Assembly: GCA_963070105.1 (NCBI GenBank)
Contig: OY718807.1
Coordinates: 4,437,001 to 4,501,000, forward strand
Direction: 5' to 3'
Source: Litomosoides sigmodontis
Lineage: Eukaryota > Nematoda > Chromadorea > Rhabditida > Onchocercidae
DNA: 64,000 nt
Shown here: positions 12,415-25,662 of the stretch, one piece after another
Layout: every line of letters begins with the position of its first letter
How positions within the stretch are numbered: the stretch's first letter is position 1
Notes under the pieces: model-generated
Seen by the model: the letters and a program-made list of their open reading frames with translations, nothing else
The model's database searches: none
Told to the model about the DNA's origin: nothing
Program-made: the position numbers and the translations under genes

Positions 12415-15400
12415 CCGTGCAGACAATAGTTGTAGAAGAAACAGGCTGGTCGGTACAATTTACAAAAGAGCTATCATAGACAGGTCCTTGTAAATACTAA
12501 TATGCTGCAATTTAGTGTTGTTGAAAACTGTTGCCTCACTTTTCTCCCCCAAATTTCTATCAATAATTTAACAATTTTACAGTGCCTCTCTTAGGCGTAA
12601 TATATGTGCTTTTAAGGCCTCGTAAAACTGGGCGAAATTGACGTGATGGATGAGAAGTATCGCAAGTGAAATAGATAAGCCTGAGATGTCTATGCGCTTA
12701 ACGACAGTATGGAAACTTACTGCACTGATTTCATTTGCGTGTTGTTTTTTCTTTTCTACAAATATATAAAGTCCAATTCATTTTGCAGTAAAGCATGTGA
12801 CTTAGAACAGGCATAAGCAATAATCTCTTCACTAATTAATAATCTCTTCAAATAATAGTTAATAACATTATTGTCTGCCAAAGGCCCTACAAATCATCGC
12901 GAACTTGCCTATTAAAAGTGGCTTTGAAATTTTTAATTCTTCACTATTAGTAAAATCTGCAGGGGCAAATTTCTCAGCCTAAAGGCTAAAGCCTGTTCTC
13001 GAGAAACTGATAAACATTGAGAAACTTTTCCGAACATTTAATTTATCTGCCTACGTCACTTATCAACAATAGTAATTATCATTTTATATTTATTCAAACG
13101 CACAACAAATGAAAAAAACGTAAGATACATTGAACGTTTTTAGATCATTCGTGGTATAACTTTTATTCTTTAAAGTTATTTGTTCAAGTAAACTGGCAGT
13201 AATGCATTCTGACTGGAAATATTTAATTGGCTGCAAACGGCGGATAAAATTTAGTAATCGAAGAATTAATTATAGAGTTGGAAAAAAAAATTCCGCTGCG
13301 ATGATAACATCATCAGTGCCAGTCAAAACAACGAAACGAGCATATCAGTGAAGGTAAACCGAATTGGTTGGTAATCAAATTCCGTTTGCGAAACTTTAGG
13401 CGTCACACTGAATTTAAAAGGTTCCAGCACTTTTTGAGAATATTGTATTGCAAAGTAAAGTAAGTGGAACTTTATGAGAAAGAAACAGAGCGAAGCGAAG
13501 CATTGAGCTACATGAAATTAAGTACTGAAAAAAAGTAAGTAAGAAACACTGAGCTAAGTTGAACTTCGAAAGATTTGAGCGTAACGAATTATTTTGTGGA
13601 TGTACAAAATCTTTAAAGATCATTCCGCACTTAGAAGCTTACTACTTCGCTTAATAAAGTAGTGGTAGGATGTAATTGTAGAATTGTTGTTGTTATTTTT
13701 GTCGTCAATTAAGAGATTGGGTGAAGAAAGAATGAAGTAATTAATAATGATCAGCTCTGTTGGGGGCTTCTACTTCACTCCTCTCAGACAAAGGGGCCAT
13801 TGCTATTGGTTACAACTCAGTTAAAAAAAATGATTCGAAACTATAACTTACTTTTTACACCTTTAACTAACCGATCGCTTCTGATTTGATAGCATTCATC
13901 CTTCATCGTTCAAATCGGTCGTCCTCTTGTCAAGCACGTTTCTTCATTTATCACTTTGTCACTTTGTTCCACATTTCATTTTCCTCTTCTCTTCACCTCT
14001 CTCTTTCCTTTCCTTTCGCAAATTTGCTACCTACTAAAATATCTCCTCTACTGAATTTTTCCTCTGAAGCTATTCTAGTATAATCAATTAAAAATATTTA
14101 ATCGATTCCAAGTGGCAAATGTCATAGCAGAACTCTCCTAAATGCATTGCATATCGTACTTCTAATTGTATTCAAAGAAATAGTAAATCACAGTTTTCTC
14201 GAATTTTTCATATTAGAACATGCAACTGTCTCATCGTTTCAAATCTGACTATTAGCGGCAATAATGTATTCCTTATATTCACCGACTTACTAACTCAACA
14301 ATTTCCAATGTAATTATCCGCCGGCCGAATCACAGATATCTTGCGATTATGATAAATTAAGAGATGACGTGGGGCAAGGCGTTCATCACGAGATTCTCGC
14401 AATGAGGTTAACAGGATGAAAGGAAATTCACGCCATTCCATTATGATCATGATAATGCGATAACTGTTATGAATCATTTACTCATTAATTTGCAATAAAT
14501 CAAACATTCCCATCGCTTGCTGCTAACAGACTTTTGTTTAGCACAACTTAATAGCTTATTGTTCGCTTCCAAACTATCCTTCTAATCTTTCGAATAAGAA
14601 ATAATCCTTTATTTAGTTATTCCACTGATTGCTAATTTTAGCACTTACAGTGTAATAATCAAAAATTTCAAGCACAATGACTAAGCAAGTAGTTTCATTC
14701 TGATTTCTCATTTATGAAAGGAACCCGTTGATGTTCGTAAATCACGCAGGTATCTGCTGCGCGTGATGAATAATGATTATGAGTATTATGATAGTGCGAG
14801 ATTGTAAATTGGGCAAGTGCAAGTGTGTTGCGCCGATAATATACAACACTCTCTGAACGCTTCAAAAGGATCCGATTCTAGCTATCTGATCCTTTAGGAA
14901 CTTGGGCAGTTTCAATTTTCAGTTGGTTTTAAATTATATTGCAGGAGTGTTAAAAAAGCAAGACACAATTTAGTGAAAGTGGGAGCAGTTTGAAAGGAGT
15001 TTTGAAAAGATCTGAAAGGTTAAGTACAGGAAGTGTAGGCTATTGCCATCAATTATCTGCTCAAATTATTTTCAAAGTAACATTTTCATAATTGAAGTGT
15101 TACAAGCGGAAAGGTCAGTCAATTTACTACTCCTTTGACCCTAAATGATTGCTCTTCGCTTTCATTCCATTTTGTGAGATTGAGAAAAATTTGTGGTTGA
15201 AGTTATTAATGCTTTCACTGGTAACCTTTCATTGCTCAACTTTCTTTGGGAAAAATTAGCACAGTTGAGGGTATTTGGCATGCAACAATTTTTTGAGTAA
15301 TCGCTGAGTAGCCTGAAAGCTTCTCGAAAGGATTCATTTCTGCTGAGCATCATCAGCAAGTGTTTTTCCACTTATCATCAGTTGATCATTTCCTTCTGAG

Positions 15401-16392
15401 CGAATTCTTTAACAATCAGAGACTAAGTGGCTAACAAGTAACCTTAATTTCTCCGTGTGTCTGGCATAAGTCAAGTGACATCTTCATAAAGCTTAAATAA
15501 AGAAATTGCTATTATAATATGAAGGAGAAATTTTATCCTAAATTAAATTTAAGTTAAACAGAAAAATTTTTTGTTTACGGTTTGTTTAATTTCAGTGAAA
15601 GCGTCCCGGTAAAGGGAAAGCGGTGAAAAACAAAGGTTTGACACTTTTACAAATCCCTCAACAGCAGATCTCTTAGCTTAGCTAAACGTTGTTTGGATGG
15701 TAAAAATTGAAAAGTGAAGAGGAAGGTCGGTTGTGTGAAATATAATTACTCAATGCTTCTGTTGCCTAAAGCTCTCCAGACGTCATAAATTCACTTGAAA
15801 ACGAACACTTCATTGTGACACTTGCTAGGAGGAATTGATTGAGCGATCCTTTCCAATTGCTAGCTTGACGATGTTACTACGGTAGAGTGAGTGGACGAGT
15901 AAGGAAGTTTTAGTGGTTGCGATTGCACTTCCTAGAAGTGGACGATTCCTTTAAATTTATTCTTCTTTTTTAAAGGTCAACTTTTTTATAACTCTTTTTC
16001 AACGCTTTTTTACTGTTTGTTTTTACGACAAGTGGCTGAACTATAAGCATACTACTTTTTGCTACCAAAATTTTGGAATTTAATTTGGAATATAATTTCA
16101 ACTATTGAAATTGATTATAATTGGTTGCATACCATTTTGTCTGAGGATCGACCACTCATTCTACCCAGACTTCTTCGACTTACCGGCTGTACTTAACTTA
16201 GGCGTACGTTTCAAAAGCTTCCCTCACTTCGGTGCACACTTTATTCCTTCCTCTCTTTGCACACGCATACCTTCGTGCTATTTCCGCATAGCAAAAGCAA
16301 TGAAGAGAAAGTTTGTTTGCACATAGTTAGAAAGTCAAGTCACCAAAATTTTCAGCATTATATTTGCTATATTTCAAAGTACATACTTGGCA

Positions 16393-16442
16393 TGTGTGTG
16401 TATGTGTGTGTGTGCGTGTGTGTGTGTGTGTGTACGTGTGTA
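16393..16442. repeat. Imperfect (TG)n microsatellite
   Basis: TG repeat with a few interruptions (TA, CG). The Cys/Val-repeat ORF read across it is an artefact of the repeat. Confidence 0.9.
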
Positions 16443-19130
16443 CGTCTAGAAATGATTGCATGGGACTGTTTTATCGTGCAATAAATTTAATATAAGCTTA
16501 ATTATCACCAATGACATGAACTACTACTGTAGAGGAAGCCTGTCTGTTACAGCATTTTAGCGATAGCAATTAGTTACCAGCACCGTAATTATCATCAAAA
16601 CATCCGAGTAAACGTAATGTGATGGCAGCGGCAGGTGAGCAGTGTTAGGTAGTAGTTTGCAGGGAGTTTGCAGAAATGTGCAAGGAGCTCGGTGATGCTG
16701 CAAATCAGGTAGTTCTATAAAAAAAATGAGACAACTTGAAAGAATATGCTAATATCAGCGGAACTGCGTTATCAATTGCTACTATTTCAGAAGCAAAGAA
16801 GTGAACAAAAAAGGGGAAACTTAAGATCACAATTATTAATAGCAGTTTATTGTATGGCTGATTTTCGACATATTCAATATATCTTTTGACATCTTGCAGT
16901 TTACCACGCAACACACCTCGTTGGAGAGGTATGGCGAAAGCGAAGGTAGGATGAGCGTGCTATCAGCAGGCCAACGTGATCCTGCGAAGTCTCGATGGCC
17001 GAGTTTCCTCCACACAATCCCCAATGGATAGGAAATTTGAAATTGATAACATAAAGCAAAGAATACGTTCCGTGCTGCAACTGATAAGAGGCGTGGCGGT
17101 TTACTTAGTGAAGCACAGCAATCTGACGCCATCTATCATTTCTTAGACAAACATTTCTTCAACCGTTTGAGGAATAAAAATCCTCAGCGGAATATTCCTC
17201 GCTACTTTCCTTCATTTTATCTTCACCTCCCCAGTCTAAGCTCTTATCATCGCTTTTTCTGTGTCGGAAGATGAAAGAAAGGCTTCCGCAAAGCTCTTGA
17301 AAAGCTGCGACATTTAGGACTTTATTAATTTAAACAACAAAAGAGTGCGAAAGTTTTGAAGCCTTTCACACAAAACTCGACTTCTGCAAACTAACTTTTT
17401 GCTCCACTCTCTAATCAGTTATTACGGCTCTTAAGTGGTCAGTTTCCCTGTCACCACTTGTGCGAAAGTATCCTAGCAAAGGTTAGATGCTGATATTTCA
17501 GCAATTTAATTGTCTAAAACTTCAAGAGTTTAATTAAAGCTCGATATGTCCTTCTTCTACGCATACAGTTTGGACACACATGCATTTTTCCTTTACTGTA
17601 TTCAGAATGATCTCAGTGTTCTCGCATGACTTTTCTAACAAAAATTAACTTATTCAGGTGCGATTTGAGTAAGCGAATCAGCAAGTTGTTGAATTTCGCT
17701 GACAAATAGCGTTCACTATCATAAAATTTGAATTGCGTAATGTGTTTATTAGAAACCATTCACTTAAGTAAACAATTTCTTTCGAACTATTTTTATTACT
17801 GAATTAGAAGTGAAGAGGCGAAGAGGAGGAAGGAAAAAAGCTTTTCCGTCCTCATTCAGCAAATTTCATGCATTCGTCGAAGTTTTCGTTTCCTTCATAC
17901 AACCTCTTTTGAAATGAATAAGTGCAGAAGGAAACGCTCAGGCTTACCGGATTCCCTCTTAAATTTTTTAACTAACGATCCAATGGTATTATCACCTCTC
18001 ATATTTAGGACAATTTGAGCGCTTAAGCCACTTCAATTTCTCAATTCTAAACCATAAAATTTAACTGTGAGGAAGAGACCATTGATTTATCAACAAATTG
18101 GTGTGATTAGTAACAAAAAAAAGAAATTGTTTTCATTCTTCCTTTCCTTTTTCTCTCATTCCCTTTCCAGTGAAAGTTATTTTCCTTTATCACTTCATTT
18201 TCTTTCGTACGTGATACGTGATATACCTAACAATATATGAGGATCATTGAAGTTCGATGACAAGTTGCGATTAGTGTAAGCGATTTGATAAGCTGACAGA
18301 TATTAGCTCTACTGATACTGTTGTACGAATAATCTGTACTGTAATCTTACGCATAGCCGTCCAACCTTATTTGTTTCTTATGACCTTCTGATTAGCCGGA
18401 TGATCACCAGCTCAGTGCTTCTACCGTTACGTCCAAATTTGACGTTAAAAGCACTACGTCTGAGAGAAATGTCTTCAGAAGTAGGATATGGCATGTGACC
18501 TATAATAACAGGGTTGCATGACATCATTTACGTTAAACCCTAAATTGCTGTTTTGCGCACTGATCGATATGAGAGAGATTTTTGCGAGAGAGTTGGAACG
18601 CACAGCGGTGCAGCACAGGGGTGCACCACTGATATACCGAGGATGATGATGATAACAGTAACGATGTAGAGCTTCTTAAGTTATGTCATCGTATCAAATT
18701 ACTCTTTGACCGCTTATGTACTTGAAAATTTTACTTCATTCCTTTTCCTCGAAGCGAACATTTTGATACAAATAAGACGAGACGTCTCATCCTGCCACTT
18801 CGCTATTTTCATTCATTTTTCCAATTAGCTTTTCCGTTAATTGCGTGTGTAATTTGAACTACAAGAAGACTGCTATGATCATCGGATGTGAGTGAGCTAA
18901 ATAGCGGAAGTGAAATAGTTTGAGAGAAATGTAATTTGCACTGAAAGTGTGATAGTGTACTTTGTGTTCCCAGCAACTCCTCAATGAAAACCCCGTTCGT
19001 TGAGGGAAACGTCCCTTCCTCTTCGACCTGTTTACCAAGGGCCTAGCACCTTTTGATAAGGACACATAAACCGTTTAATCGGTGCAAAGCTTTCAAGCAA
19101 TATTGCTCACATAAAATGTTGTATAAACAT

Positions 19131-19232
19131 ATACACACACACACACGCACACACATCTGTAAAGGACTTACACACACACACATACACGCACGCACGCACG
19201 CAGACACACACGTACAGACACGCACAGACACA
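19131..19232. repeat. CA-rich microsatellite cluster
   Basis: CA, CACG and CACA tracts interrupted by a short unique piece near 19156-19170. The Thr/His ORFs across it, and the Cys/Val ORFs on the other strand, are repeat artefacts. Confidence 0.9.
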
Positions 19233-22200
19233 TTCATAAAAATGAAGAGTTGCGGCGTTTACACATAGCGCAGACACACGCCATTTGTAGCAAAGGTATG
19301 TAATGACCGTGTCTGCCTCTCGTAGTTTTGCACGAACACTGCTGCATCTCTTGCTGGTTATTTGCCGTAGAGCTTGTAAGTGATGAGAGGTTGCAAATCC
19401 CTCTTCGCCTTGCCTGTCAAAACTGGCAGGCACCCTTCTCTCCCTACGGCTCTTAAATCCGTTCTCATACCGTACCGCACTCCCTCCTCCATTTGTTTGA
19501 ACAATTTCACAAATAACTGCTTCATTGTCCTTTTGATTTCCTTACCGCAAGCGGACAATGACATCGCAACCGTTTTGTTCGTTAATTGAACGTTTGAGGA
19601 AGCTAAAGAACGAAAAAGTAAGCAATGAAAAGGGTTTGAAATTACTGCTCGATTAGAAATGGGTCGAAAAATGGAGTAGTTAGTGGGGTCAAAGTTCATG
19701 AGAAACTTTCATTGGGATATGTGAGGACTGTAGTATGTGAATTTTCACATCGCAAACGATGATAGCAGTAGAACGAGGATCATTTTGCGATTAATCTGTT
19801 TCCACATTGTGTGAACGGTTTCGGTCTACCTTCTTCCACCTTCCGCACTTCGCCTGTATACTTTGCCTTCATATTGCTTATTTGGAATCCTTTGCGACGC
19901 TCCCGGTACAACTCTCTATCTTGTTTCTGTGAGCTTAGAATTTTAGGACAATAAGCAAAAACAGATATCGAAGGACTTTTCAAAGTAGAATCTTGTGATA
20001 CCGAATTAAATTGACGCTTCTCTACTTCTAGCAGACTAGGATCAATAAGCCTGAATTACGCTTGTACCGGATTGCAGTTCGGCTCAAACGGCAACAAGTG
20101 GTCTTTTCCGGCGCTTCTGTTCGATGTGTACTTCAGATAAATCACTGAAACAGTTATATTTACATTTATTTATCAACTGATTATTCGGATCGTAACAACC
20201 GCATATACAAATATCAAAACAATTACAGCTCTATCCGTTTGTATATTTTTGAGGGCTCAAATCCTCAGCGCTCCCTTCCTTCATTCCCCCTGCGCTTACT
20301 TTCATCTCTCCAACCAAGTAATCTTATATTTCTGACGGTCCGGTGAGATATTTCACCCCTCTGATAAACATTTTTACCCCACTAATCCCTTCGATATGTT
20401 AATTTTTCGCCTTTTGCGGATTTTTGAAATAAAAAAAACTTTGCGTCGCAAGCGTGAACTAATCCATTCAAAGTGTTTATGTTAGGTAATGCACTGTAAT
20501 AGTTGTGAGTATATAATACACTTATTATCATGAGGGTCAATTTCAAACGATAACTGCGCAACCCCTGACTTATTCATCCAAACTTCTAAGCCTACGCCTT
20601 CTTCCCAGTGAAGAATTATTTCAAATGGAATTACATTGCATAATTTGGCACTGTTGGATTAATTATACGTCAACGAGAAGTCCCATTTGATAACAATTTT
20701 GCACGGAATCATTCACTGTTGTTTATATCGCATCTTAAACATTCCGAAATTTTAAAACCACCGAAAGACAATTTATAGTTTTTCCATTATAGTGCAACTT
20801 TCAAATGGTTATTTGCTTTTTCGTTTTAAGGAGAAAACCATATGAAATATGAATTCAAGCAAGGGATCTTTCATCCCTTCTGATCATCACTCTCAGGTGT
20901 TGTGGGGGAGCATTTTGATATATTCAAATGTCTTTGAAATTGATGGCTCTCGGACAGTTGACCATCACTACTGTTACATTAATTAACAAAACCATGCATA
21001 AATCAGGAAATATTTCCGCAGCTGAAAGAGATAGGGAAATGATAATGATGCATATCTCTTAACATTCCCATTTTATTTCTAGCTCCAATCACTTCCTTAA
21101 AATGATATGATGAGGAGGCAACTGTACTGGTCAGCAGTTTTGTCTTTATGGCCCATTTAAAATTCATTAATTAATGGACTACAGTAATTGATTGCAAAAC
21201 TTTTCCTCTTTTTTTCCTTTTAATATCTTCCTTCGATGTACATCTTTTAAGAAGTTGGAGAGAGTCAGGAATTTAATGGACTACAACATTTACTGCCTGT
21301 CGAATGCGATAGTTTCTTTAAATTGAAATAGTCATAAATGAGCATGATACAGGGCTGACCAATACAGACTGCAATGAAAGTTAAAAACCGTGGCACGGCA
21401 ACTGTGAGTCAGAGGGCTGATACTGTTACTCATCAAGAATATTTAAAAACAAACACACTTAGTGTTCTCTCCGACCGGTTCTGGTGGTGGATGTTATTTG
21501 ATTGAGTACTGTGGCTTATTGTCGGTGAAGTATACTTTCAATGAGTTAAGTGGCTTGCTAAGCAATTCACTGTTGATTTATACCGAACTTGTTGTATTGT
21601 ATGATCGTTTACTTTTCAGTTATTCGCATTGTTTACCATTTCTAGCATTTAATGAAATTGCAGGTGAGTTTTTCGTTTTGTTTAAAAAATAGTTTCAGTT
21701 GTTTAGTCATTAAATTTTTTCATAGCTTTGCAATAAACCTCTGCTACGGATAATCTCTCTTCGCTTTGCAATGGTTTTATTACACTGTCGCAAAAGATAG
21801 GCATTTTGTGAGGGGGCGATGCTTTCTGTCCTTCAGGGTGGGCTTTTCGGTTTGGCTGACAATAGCTGAAGTTGAAGATTTTGAAGAGTTGAAGAATTGT
21901 TTTTTTGCTTACATGAAGTAGCAAATGGACGGTGCCAACCAACCGGTAGGCGTTGCTGCAAGGATACGGTAGATAGGTAGGTAGATAAGTGTGTGGCGCT
22001 TTGCAACGGGCGCCGGCTACTACTAGCACCCAGTAGATGTGTTCGCCGTCATTGTTGTGTGCTGTGTGTCTGTGTGACTAATTCACACTTCTCCGCAACT
22101 ACCCTGCCATTCCGTCGACTTGTCTGTCTGTGCGCGTCCGTCCGTCACTCCGCTCAGTTTGCTTTTATCACTTCGGGCGTTTCATTTTCCGTCTCTCATC

Positions 22201-24156
22201 GGATTATCACTTCCACTCGATAAACAGTGAAAGTATCGCAGCGAATGACGGAGGCAGAGAAGGTGGGGATAATTTTGCGGAATTGTCCGAAGTACCGTAT
22301 GAAGGCTTTTCACGTCTCTTCCACCTATTCCGAGTTGTCGTTGCATAATCATAAAAACGGGTAAATGAGCGAATGATTTTCCTGTACATTACTTCTCAGT
22401 TGAATGATTATTTTAAACTGATTACTGTTAATTCATTGCTGTCTATTGATGAGAGAGAATTTCCAAATAAATTTCAGCTAAAAAAAGAAATTTGTTAATT
22501 GATGAAATCTTCGAATCATAATTCACATCTTGTGTTTTTCAAAATTTTCATCAAATTTTGCTTAATTTGTGAGTTGTTGGGGATGTGCTAGGATTCTTCG
22601 GTTATCAATATCTTGTTACTAAAAGCTCATTGACTGCTGAACAGCTCTAGCCTTTTATCTCGATTAATATTAATTTGTTAGTTGTAGCAATTTCAAAATG
22701 CCACAGGTCCATATTGCATAAGGTGTAGCACGGACTGTTGTAAAATACCACAACTCAGTCAGTCAGTAATGATCCACTACGACTAATAAACCATACGTGA
22801 AAACGATTCAATTTATTCCATTAAGCGATTATTTATTTTTATCAGTTCATTTCTGAATTTAATGCTTGCATGTGAGAAGTACTAGCACGAACATCGGAGA
22901 CTATTCCTTCTTAAATTAATTTCTCGCAATTCTACTTTCATGCAAGTTTCCTTGTCTAATTTCTGTTATCACATTTTTCCATCACTTTTTTCACAACTTA
23001 TTCATACAACGTCACTTTACTGCTTGCGAATAGCGTCTTTGTTTTGCGTTGTCAACTCAATGCTTTGCTTTACACATTGAAATGATTTCAAATGACACTG
23101 GCATGTTACGGAAAGAGGCAAATTTTAAAGGAGCCTTAACGGAGAACGCTTGCAAGCTCGTTATTTTCCGATTTGAAAGTGTAAATAAATCGAGCACTGA
23201 GTGAAGTTGCAATTGTGCTAGCGACAGCTTTTCATTATTGTAGTTGAGGAGGAGCGGTACGCGAGATACTTTATCACTTGAGAAGTGAGTGGAAGTAGCT
23301 GATAGCTAACTGTAATCATAGACTAATTCCAAACCATTTTAAATACTAATAATTCAAGCGACAGTCTATTACAATACTTCTTGCTGGCGTTTTTTACCAT
23401 AAAGAATTTAGGATTGGATAATTAGCATCAGTTTGCTTAGACCTTAGGGTCGCATGTGTAAAGCAGATGAACCGCAAACTTATAGCAAACACAATTGGTA
23501 GTGATAAAATCAGTAAATCGTATTCATAATTAATATGCATAAATTATATTAATTAGATGCTTAACAAATATTTCACAACATAGATTATTAGCAGTATAAA
23601 ACAGTTTTGCAGAAAGTATCGCATTGAACGGAATTTTGAGATCAAAGAAATGTGCGTGATGAGTTGAATCAATGCAGTGACAATGTTTTCTCTTTGTTGT
23701 GTTGTTTATCTAATTTTGTTAAACCCTTAGAATCATTTTCTTCTTGTTTTCTTAATTCTTGGAGTCAAAGAAAAAAAACGATTGATAAAGATTTGCGATC
23801 GGAAATTTATTTTGAGTTTGAAGTTTGTCCATAACTTTTAATCCTATAAATTTTTGTTGCAAATATATTTGACAAATTTGAAAAATTTTTTTTTCTTTCG
23901 AAAATAGTTGTGTGATTGCTGAGGAAAGGAAGAAATTAATGGCTGGAAAAAAGGCCCAACAAGGAAGGCTTTTAATTTGTGTAAAATTTGTCAAATGGTT
24001 TTCATGCCATCTCCCTTCTTCATTTTACAAAGACGCAATGTAAAAGAAAGAAAAGGGAAAGCAAAAATGATAGGTAAAAGTAGGTGTGCTAGCTAATGCC
24101 TTCCATTCCGTAACTGGAAATGAAAAGGAAGCGGTAAGCATTGAAAATTTTTAAGG

Positions 24157-24174
24157 TATAAAGCGGTATAAAAG
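24157..24174 (+). promoter_or_regulatory. TATA-box-like pair upstream of the odd-skipped gene
   Basis: TATAAA at 24157-24162 and TATAAAAG at 24167-24174, the latter a near-ideal TATA box. Both lie in less AT-rich surroundings about 1.5 kb before the first recognised exon of the zinc-finger gene on the same strand. Initiation site and first exon are not defined, so the assignment is tentative. Confidence 0.3.
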
Positions 24175-25314
24175 TGAGCAGCAATATTCTCTTCGTTAGC
24201 TGATGGTGGATCGGCTGGATGCGGAAGGAAGGGAGTGTGTGAAGGAATCAACAGTATAGGATGTCAAAGTATCGGCGGCTTCATCCTTTCATCTGTTTTG
24301 ATGCTCAGATGGCGGAGTGCTCTCGCTTGCTTTTGTGAAGCATTCAAATCAGAAGCAAAATTTAGCACTGTATTCATGTATGAAGGAGTTTCTTTTGTTG
24401 CTATCACTCAGTGTTTGGTTTTTAAACGATCAAAAGACTGTGCCGCACAATTCTCTTCCTGCTACTTTTTCTTGCAGCTTCCTTCTTTCCACGCATTTAA
24501 TCGGTTTGTCCGGGATAGTTAGTTTCATTTTCACTTCCACCGAATGTCACTGCTCGGGAAATTTTACATTGATCTTTTCTATCATATAAAATAGACATAC
24601 TGATTAGTGTCACATCTAATGATTGAACAAGATAAGACAAGCAAAAGTGATACGTCAATGTTGTCTGAATCTTCTTGATCTGAGTTGCGGATCGATTTCA
24701 ATCGCGTGAAATAGTTCTTACAATATCAATTACCATTCTCTATCACTTTTCCCGCTCGTTGAGTTTGGTGGCTACAACGCTTTGTGGTGGTCCATTACTG
24801 ATAATGTTGTTTTTTCTCCTGCGGTATTAAAGAAGATCGGACTGCTGTTGAAAAGTCATCGCTACGAGATTTCAGAATTATGCTATTTAAGAGAAGAGAT
24901 TGCGCTGAGGTTTTCCAATCTTTTTTTTTTTTCAATAGAAGCTGCCATTTACAATCCTAGCAGTTAACGTTCGATGTTATTTCCGAAAAACTTGCACTAT
25001 AATGCATCATCTGTTGTGTGCTTTGTGCCCACGTACGTGAAGGTACACACGTAGGGTTGCACGCGTTTCTTTGCGACGTTTTGGAACGGTTGTTGTCACT
25101 ACGATAATGATTGGTGTCTCTGAATGAGTAACTCTATGCCCTGATCATTTGACATATCATCCAAGGCATCAGCAGCAACATAAGTGTTTCATCTTTGCCG
25201 CCATCTGTATACTGTTGTAACCTTTGCGCAGAGATATCGAAAAGCTTAGTGACAGGCAAACATGTACATGTAAAAACAGATATGCGATTGTTTGTGGACA
25301 TACAAACATATGAC

Positions 25315-25382
25315 ATACACACACACATACACACACACACGTACAGACTCCGACACGCACACACACACACATTCATGCACAC
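25315..25382. repeat. CA-rich microsatellite
   Basis: Interrupted CA repeat shortly before the first recognised odd-skipped exon. The His/Thr-rich ORF across it is a repeat artefact. Confidence 0.9.
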
Positions 25383-25662
25383 ATGCAAAATAAACAGTTT
25401 GAAAAAAAAACCACAAAGTGTGCCGACATGTTTTATAAACAGTAACTGCCAGCGATATCAGTCCTTCAATGTCTATAAATGAGAATCATTAAATAGCACA
25501 GAAATATGGTTATTTGAGAAATTTGACGATTAAGATTCCTTGTGGTGGAAATATTTAGATTGAACTGGTTTTCATTCTCAAGGAAATGTTAGCATCTTAA
25601 CAGATTTAGCATTCTTCATTTACAGATAGCCACATCATTTACTGAATTGTATTAGTTCATAA

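Larger units (their letters stand above)
11942..24156. other. Gene desert upstream of the odd-skipped gene
   Basis: About 12 kb without a recognisable exon chain on either strand. It contains (GT)n at 12389-12414 and 16393-16442 and a CA-rich block at 19131-19232. A short perfect inverted repeat lies near 14866-14896 (arms AAAGGATC and GATCCTTT). A less AT-rich patch near 21.9-22.35 kb has several overlapping ORFs but no family similarity; it could be promoter or 5' UTR sequence. Cis-regulatory DNA for the neighbouring developmental transcription factor is a reasonable inference, not something the sequence proves. Confidence 0.55.

Noticed and set aside
16257..16484. Cys/Val-repeat ORF
   Set aside because: Translation of the TG microsatellite; no flanking protein similarity.
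19043..19433. Overlapping Cys/Val and His/Thr ORFs on both strands
   Set aside because: Both are readings of the same CA/TG repeat block.
21993..22389. Overlapping ORFs on both strands in a less AT-rich patch
   Set aside because: No family similarity or convincing splice-linked neighbours; more likely promoter or UTR sequence, if anything.
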